Assembly: GCF_029626155.1 (NCBI RefSeq) | Contig: NZ_JARUBL010000001.1 | Location: 2,976,001 to 3,040,000 of the forward strand | DNA length: 64,000 bases | Source of the DNA: Solwaraspora sp. WMMD1047 | Lineage (GTDB): Bacteria > Actinomycetota > Actinomycetes > Mycobacteriales > Micromonosporaceae | Direction: 5' to 3' | In this document: in pieces, positions 59,772 to 64,000 of the stretch | Numbering within the stretch: position 1 is the first letter of the stretch | Layout of the letters: each line of letters begins with the position of its first letter | Translations under genes and position numbers: made by a program | The notes under the pieces: generated by a model | What the model was told of the DNA's origin: nothing | Seen by the model: the letters and a program-made list of their open reading frames with translations, nothing else | The model's database searches: none

Positions 59772-60197
59772 GTGGTGGTGGTACGGACGGCGGTCAGGTC
59801 GGACGTGGCGGCGCTCGCGGAGCTGCGCGGCATCGACGGGGACGCGGTTGCCGGGTTCGCGGACTGGGTGGCCGCCCACCCGGAGACGCATCTGCCGTTC
59901 GTCGCCGAGGTCGACGGGCGGGTGGTCGGGGCGGCCTGGCTCCTCATCGCGGAACGGGTGCCCAGCGGCGAGTCGTCGCGCCGCTGCTTCGGGGACGTCC
60001 AGTCGGTGGCGGTCCGCGAGGAGTACCGCGACCGCGGCATCGGCGGCGCACTGATGGCCGCGATCCTCGCCGAGGCCCGCGCCCGAGGGCTGCTGCACGT
60101 AACCGTCCACTCCGGACGTCGCGCGGTCGATTTCTACCTGCGCAACGGTTTCAGCCAGGACCGCCAGCTCCTACTGTGGAAGCCGACGACGTCCTGA
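59772..60197 (+). CDS. GNAT family N-acetyltransferase
   Basis: 141 residues; the GTG at 59772 is chosen because a TAGACT (59759-59764) lies 7 nt before it, indicating a leaderless message. VVRTAVRSDVAALAELRG, FGDVQSVAVREEYRDRGIGGALMAAILAEARARGLLHVTVHSG (RDRGIG acetyl-CoA loop) and VDFYLRNGF. The substrate is unknown. Confidence 0.87.
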   Translation: MVVVRTAVRSDVAALAELRGIDGDAVAGFADWVAAHPETHLPFVAEVDGRVVGAAWLLIAERVPSGESSRRCFGDVQSVAVREEYRDRGIGGALMAAILAEARARGLLHVTVHSGRRAVDFYLRNGFSQDRQLLLWKPTTS

Positions 60198-60267
60198 TCG
60201 GACCGAGCGCCTCCCAGGTCCTGAGGACGACGATGGGCCGTCTCACGAATTGGACCCAGCGCGGCGG

Positions 60268-60801
60268 TCAGCCGAGCCGGGCGGCTATGGTCCGCGCGCA
60301 GGTCAGCGACTCGGTGTGGGTGGTGTCGACCTCCAGGTCGTAGCTGACGCCCTGGTGGACCACCGCTGCCTGCGAGGCGGCCATTCCGGTGACCCGGTCG
60401 CCGCGGGCGAGTTCGCGGCCGGCGGCGACCGCGCTGTCACACCGCACGCCCACCCACAACACGTCCAGCCCGGCCAGGACCTGCTGCCACCGCCGCTGAG
60501 ATGCCGCTCCACCGAGAAAGACGTCATCCACGATGGTCGGGGCGCCGGCCCGGACCATGGCGGCGACCCCGGTCATCCAGGCCGCCTGCAACGCGTCGAA
60601 TTCCGGCCCGACCCGTACCGCGCCGTCCGGAGCGAACTCGATCCCGGCGCCGGTGGTCCGCAGGGTGGCGGGCATCGCCTCGACCAGCGTGTCGACGCCG
60701 ACGGCCAACCACGGCTGCGGCAGCACCGCCTGCAGACACCGGGCGATCCCGGACTTGCCGGAACTCGATCCGCCGTTCAACACGATCATGCGGGTCGTCA
60801 C
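60268..60801 (-). CDS. Chloramphenicol 3-O-phosphotransferase-like kinase
   Basis: 177 residues, the same size as Streptomyces venezuelae CPT, and very similar to it: [19 protein letters not shown] with Walker A GGSSSGKS (10-17), [13 protein letters not shown] with the catalytic-base Asp37, [47 protein letters not shown] and [10 protein letters not shown]. The enzyme phosphorylates the primary 3'-hydroxyl of chloramphenicol with ATP. GTG start 7 nt after a TATCGT, again suggesting leaderless expression. Family assignment is firm; actual drug resistance is inferred. Confidence 0.92.
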   Translation of the reverse strand: MTTRMIVLNGGSSSGKSGIARCLQAVLPQPWLAVGVDTLVEAMPATLRTTGAGIEFAPDGAVRVGPEFDALQAAWMTGVAAMVRAGAPTIVDDVFLGGAASQRRWQQVLAGLDVLWVGVRCDSAVAAGRELARGDRVTGMAASQAAVVHQGVSYDLEVDTTHTESLTCARTIAARLG

Positions 60802-60852
60802 GACGTCACGATAGTGGCCACCGGCGGTCGGTGGCCCGGGGTGGTCGGTGGG

Positions 60853-61032
60853 TCAGCTGGCGGGGGTGGGGGAACGCGGGTGGTCACCGGGGTCGCTGTC
60901 CAGGCTGAACGGGGAACGCAGCCGGCTCATCCCGGCCTGGCTGAGGTCGGCCGTGGGGGACCGGTCGTCGGGCGCGTCCGGGTCGGGAGCGGCCCGGAAC
61001 GGATTCAGGTTCGGTGGCGTGAGGTCGGACAA
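60853..61032 (-). CDS. Possible small hypothetical protein
   Basis: 59 residues from a TTG preceded by GGGAG. Pro/Asp/Ser-rich (LNPFRAAPDPDAPDDRSP, SRLRSPFSLDSDPGDHPR). The composition differs from chance frames and it fills part of a 538-nt gap before rpe, but I do not recognise it. The rest of the gap (61033-61340) holds only the rpe promoter. Confidence 0.35.
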   Translation of the reverse strand: MSDLTPPNLNPFRAAPDPDAPDDRSPTADLSQAGMSRLRSPFSLDSDPGDHPRSPTPAS

Positions 61033-61340
61033 GCTGGGCTCCCAAGGGTTGCGCGCCGCGCGGGCGCGATCACCAGCCGGTCGACGCGATGGTCGACGAG
61101 GGGTGCGGAAAAGGTGCGAAAACGCGGCGGGATGGTCCCGTTCGGCCCAGCCGGATCGTCGGCGGGTGCCGGTCGCCGTGCCAGCGTACCGCAGGCCCAC
61201 CAGGCCCGGTGGCACCGTCTTCCGGAGGTCGCCGAACGAGCGGCGGGGCCGGACCTCGGCCGGGCGGGGCCGGCGGTGTGACCCGGCGTGGCTGCGGGTA
61301 GCCGCTGCGGGAGGCTTGTTCACGTTCGTAGACTGGCGCG

Positions 61341-62117
61341 GTGACCGCACCAGCGCCGATCGTCGCGCCGAGCATCCTCGCCGCGGACTTCGCCCACCTC
61401 GCCGACGAGGTCCGGGCGGTCGAGTCCGCCGCGGACTGGTTGCACGTCGACGTGATGGACAACCACTTCGTGCCGAACCTGACCATCGGGCTGCCGGTCG
61501 TGCAGAGCCTACTGGCGGTGAGCAAACTGCCGTTCGACGTCCACCTGATGATCGAGGACCCGCGACGGTGGGCACCCGCCTACGCCGACGCCGGCGCCTA
61601 CAACGTCACCTTCCACGCCGAGGCCTGCGACAACCCGGTCTCGCTCGCCAAGGACCTGCGGGCGGCGGGCGCCAAGGCCGGGCTGGCGATCGACCGGGAC
61701 ACCCCGATCGAGCCCTACCTCGACCTCCTGCCCAGCTTCGACACGCTGCTCATCATGACGATCAAGGCGGGCTTCGGCGGTCAGCGGTTCATCCCTGAAC
61801 TGCTGGAGAAGGTCCGGACCGCCCGTCGGCACGCCGCCGCCGGGCACCTGCAGCTGCGCATCGAGGTCGACGGCGGGATCGCCGCCGACACGATCGAGCA
61901 GGCCGCCGCCGCCGGGGCCGACGCCTTCGTGGCCGGCACCGCCGTCTACGGCGCCACCGACCCGGCCGCCGCCGTCGCCGAGCTGCGCCGGCTCGCCGCG
62001 CAGGCCGCCACCGACCAGCCGCCCGCCGGCCAGGGCAGCGCCGCCGGCCAGGACAGCGCCGGTCAGGGCAGCGACCCCGGGCAGGGCAGCTCTGAGCAGG
62101 GCAACGCCCGGTCGTGA
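61341..62117 (+). CDS. rpe: Ribulose-phosphate 3-epimerase
   Basis: 258 residues from a GTG; TAGACT at 61329-61334 lies 6 nt before the start, so the message is probably leaderless. TIM barrel with [30 protein letters not shown] (catalytic Asp and His), [43 protein letters not shown] and VAGTAVYG. Links the oxidative and non-oxidative pentose phosphate branches. The last 40 residues form a repetitive Gln/Gly/Ser tail not in other Rpe proteins. Overlaps the next gene (GTGA). Confidence 0.96.
   Translation: MTAPAPIVAPSILAADFAHLADEVRAVESAADWLHVDVMDNHFVPNLTIGLPVVQSLLAVSKLPFDVHLMIEDPRRWAPAYADAGAYNVTFHAEACDNPVSLAKDLRAAGAKAGLAIDRDTPIEPYLDLLPSFDTLLIMTIKAGFGGQRFIPELLEKVRTARRHAAAGHLQLRIEVDGGIAADTIEQAAAAGADAFVAGTAVYGATDPAAAVAELRRLAAQAATDQPPAGQGSAAGQDSAGQGSDPGQGSSEQGNARS
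62029..62104 (+). repeat. Degenerate short repeat in the rpe tail
   Basis: Five loosely repeated 12-18-bp units with core CAGGGCAGC or CAGGACAGC encode the QGS-rich C-terminal tail of Rpe. Confidence 0.7.
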
Positions 62118-63163
62118 CCGTCGAACCGGCCGAGGAACGGCCCGACCTGATTCTCGTCGTCGACGACGACGACGACATCGCGCGGTTCGTCGAGTTCAAC
62201 CTTCGACTGCACGGCTTCGACGTGGCGCGGGCGCGAGACGGCCAGGAAGCCCTCGAAATGATCGACAAGCGTCGCCCGGACCTCGCCGTGGTGGACCTGC
62301 GGATGCCCCGCGTCGACGGCCTGGAGCTGACCCGGCGGCTGCGCGCCAATCCGATGACCTCGGCCCTGCCGGTGATCATGCTGACCGCCAAGGGGATGAC
62401 CGTCGACAAGGTGCACGGCCTGACCGCCGGGGCCGACGACTACCTGGTCAAGCCCTTCGACACCGCCGAGCTGATCGCCCGGGTGGGCTCCACGCTGCGC
62501 CGCAACAAGGAGTTCCGGGAGGTCTCGCCGCTGACCGGGCTGCCCGGCAACAGCCGGATCCGCCGCGAGATCACCGACCGGGTCCGCAGCGGCGTCGACT
62601 ACGCGGTCGGCTACATCGACATCGACCGGTTCAAGAGCGTCAACGACCGGTACGGCTTCGTGCGCGGCGACGAGTTCATCGCCGCCCTGGCCCGCTGCCT
62701 GCACGGGGCGATGGTGCGGGTCGGCCTGCCGCCGGCCTTCCTCGGCCACATCGGCGGCGACGACTTCGTCATCGTCTGCGCCCCGGAACAGGTGCTGCCG
62801 CTGACCAAGCGGGCCGTCGCCGACTTCGAGAACACCGCCGACACGCTCTACGACCCCGACGACGCCCGGCGCGGCTACGTCGAGCTGAAGGACCGGCGCG
62901 GCAACATCCAGCGGGCCGCCCTGGTCACCCTCTCGATCGGGGTGTCGCTGTCGGTGCCCGAGCGCCGCTTCACCGACCCGCTGGAGGTGATCGCCGCCGC
63001 CTCGGAGATGAAATCGGTCGCCAAGGGACAACCCGGGTCGTTCGTGGCGATGGACCGGCGACGCAGCGACGGACACCGGGGGATCGACCCGCGGACGGCG
63101 GCCGCCCGCCGCTCCGGGCAACCCATCGAACCCGACCCGCCCGCCCCCGGCCTGGTCGGCTGA
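62114..63163 (+). CDS. Response regulator with GGDEF-like output domain (GGDDF)
   Basis: 349 residues. REC domain (12-130): [13 protein letters not shown] with the acidic pocket, phospho-acceptor Asp61 in VVDLRMP, Thr in MLTAKG and Lys in DYLVKPF. GGDEF-like domain (about 145-310): [41 protein letters not shown] and active-site HIGGDDFV (214-218), where GGDEF is GGDDF. The changed Glu may lower or abolish cyclase activity, though metal and GTP residues upstream remain. No sensor kinase gene is adjacent. Translationally coupled to rpe. Confidence 0.9.
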   Translation: MTVEPAEERPDLILVVDDDDDIARFVEFNLRLHGFDVARARDGQEALEMIDKRRPDLAVVDLRMPRVDGLELTRRLRANPMTSALPVIMLTAKGMTVDKVHGLTAGADDYLVKPFDTAELIARVGSTLRRNKEFREVSPLTGLPGNSRIRREITDRVRSGVDYAVGYIDIDRFKSVNDRYGFVRGDEFIAALARCLHGAMVRVGLPPAFLGHIGGDDFVIVCAPEQVLPLTKRAVADFENTADTLYDPDDARRGYVELKDRRGNIQRAALVTLSIGVSLSVPERRFTDPLEVIAAASEMKSVAKGQPGSFVAMDRRRSDGHRGIDPRTAAARRSGQPIEPDPPAPGLVG

Positions 63164-63283
63164 CGATTGCCGGACGGGCGCCGACGGAACGGCCAGTGAC
63201 GCGGGTCACCCGGATGTGAGCTAGGTCGCCCGGGTGACGACGCGGCCCGAAATCCGTGTAAGACTCGCACCATACCCACCACG

Positions 63284-63458
63284 CGCTGGCGGGACTCGGT
63301 GAAATTCCGAACCGGCGGTGATCCGCGGCCCAGGCCACGGTAAGCCCGCGACCCGGTCGACACGTTGTCGAGCGGTGGACCTGGTGAGAACCCAGGGCCG
63401 ACGGTTGGGCGCGGGCTTCGGCCCGATCCCAGAAAGTCCGGATGGGAGACAGCGCGCG
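63284..63458 (+). promoter_or_regulatory. FMN riboswitch (RFN element)
   Basis: Conserved segments in the right order: GGACTCGGTGAAATTCCGAAC, CGGCGGTGATCC, CACGGTAAGCCCGCGACCC, GGACCTGGTGAGAACCC, GCCGACGGTT, and the closing CCGGATGGGAGACAGCGC. It binds flavin mononucleotide and normally reduces expression of riboflavin genes. ribD starts about 160 nt downstream. Confidence 0.95.
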
Positions 63459-63616
63459 GGACGGACGGGTGTCCGTGGCGGAGCAGTATGTCCGCCGCGC
63501 GACGTCCGCCGGGGTCGGTCCGCCGACCCCGCGCTCCGCCACCGCTCGCGGCCGGCACCCCGGCCACCCTCCCCGCCCGCGCGCCGAACAGGTGTACGAG
63601 GGGAGCGGGCCGGCAG

Positions 63617-64000
63617 ATGGGGAGCGTCTCCACCGACGAGGCGATGCGCCGCGCGATCGAACTGGCCGCGCGCGGGCTCGGCACCACCAGCCCCAACCCC
63701 GTGGTCGGCTGCGTCCTGCTCGACGCCGCCGGGACGATCGTCGGCGAGGGCTTCCACGCGTACGCGGGTGGCCCGCACGCCGAGATCGTGGCGCTCGCCC
63801 AGGCCGGCGAGCGGGCCCGGGGCGGCACCGCCGTGGTCACCCTCGAACCCTGCGCGCACACCGGCCGCACCGGCCCCTGCACCGACGCGCTGATCGCCGC
63901 CGGGGTCGCCCGGGTGGTGGTCGGCGTCGCCGAGCCCAACCCGGTCGCCAGCGGAGGCACCGCCACCCTGCGCGCCGCCGGGGTCACCGTCGAGACGGGG
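63617..64000 (+). CDS. ribD: Diaminohydroxyphosphoribosylaminopyrimidine deaminase/reductase, N-terminal part
   Basis: The first 128 residues of RibD; the gene runs off the window. Deaminase domain complete in motifs: TSPNPVVGCVLLD, PHAEIVAL (zinc His and catalytic Glu) and EPCAHTGRTGPC (two zinc Cys), then EPNPVASGGTATLRAAG. Performs the second and third steps of riboflavin synthesis. ATG at 63617 with GAGGGGAG upstream; regulated by the FMN riboswitch directly before it. Confidence 0.95.
   Translation, partial: MGSVSTDEAMRRAIELAARGLGTTSPNPVVGCVLLDAAGTIVGEGFHAYAGGPHAEIVALAQAGERARGGTAVVTLEPCAHTGRTGPCTDALIAAGVARVVVGVAEPNPVASGGTATLRAAGVTVETG

Noticed and set aside
60833-61798. Long plus-strand frames across the rpe upstream gap
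   Set aside because: They run into rpe in another frame, are Arg/Gly/Pro-rich, and have no ribosome-binding site or motif.
1-64000. tRNA, rRNA, transposon or integrase
   Set aside because: I looked for tRNA cloverleaf ends, rRNA core sequence, DDE/tyrosine recombinase motifs and terminal inverted repeats and saw none; a tool search could still find short RNAs.

Overview
The window is very GC-rich, uses GTG starts freely and carries the conserved actinobacterial block carB-pyrD-(bioA)-pyrF-mihF-gmk-rpoZ-coaBC-metK-priA-...-def-fmt-rsmB ... rpe-...-ribD. Gene order, the mihF (integration host factor) gene, an Hsp18-type repressor and a chloramphenicol phosphotransferase close to the Streptomyces enzyme all point to a filamentous or spore-forming actinomycete, most likely Micromonosporaceae. 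This is inferred from gene content, not from a search. I saw no rRNA, tRNA, CRISPR array, insertion sequence or integrase.

Region 1 (1-14731, plus strand) is core metabolism: the end of the pyrimidine operon with an inserted biotin gene (bioA), nucleoid protein mihF, a guanylate kinase-like gene that has lost its P-loop lysine and lid, RNA polymerase omega, CoA biosynthesis, SAM synthetase, a helicase-dead PriA, a kinase/ParB-like fusion, deformylase, formyltransferase and the 16S rRNA methyltransferase RsmB with a tandem-repeat N-terminus.

Region 2 (14732-61340) is a 46.6 kb accessory block between rsmB and rpe. It starts with an ArsR/AHSA1 pair, a solitary KGGVGR-type ATPase fused to a TIR domain, and a septum-formation lipoprotein. 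Its centre (18245-39892, all minus strand) is a 22-gene catabolic cluster with mostly 1-8 nt overlaps. Unit A runs ABC importer > cupin > HpaI aldolase > CoA-transferase A/B > DUF6282 hydrolase > thiolase/DUF35 pair > cyclase > RraA. Then comes a FadR-type GntR regulator. Unit B runs MmgE/PrpD > ComA-like > TcuA-like flavoprotein > two-subunit TPP decarboxylase > aldehyde dehydrogenase > 3-hydroxyacid dehydrogenase > CMD. The promoters of units A and B carry the same element (TTGACCGTMATAC, where M is A or C) with a perfect 17-nt spacer, so they are probably one GntR-controlled regulon. The substrate is unknown. This is the best candidate for an undescribed system.

The rest of region 2 (40-61 kb) holds small modules: a RheA-like repressor/operator/hsp20 heat-shock unit, three regulator-oxidoreductase pairs (TetR/SDR, HxlR/MDR, XRE/SDR), a DUF6069-YCII-ECF sigma-DHFR-like cluster, RidA and a second aldehyde dehydrogenase, several acetyltransferases, a lone TOPRIM protein, START-domain proteins, one degraded gene, and the chloramphenicol phosphotransferase.

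Region 3 (61341-64000) returns to core genes: rpe, a REC-GGDEF-like regulator, an FMN riboswitch and the start of ribD.
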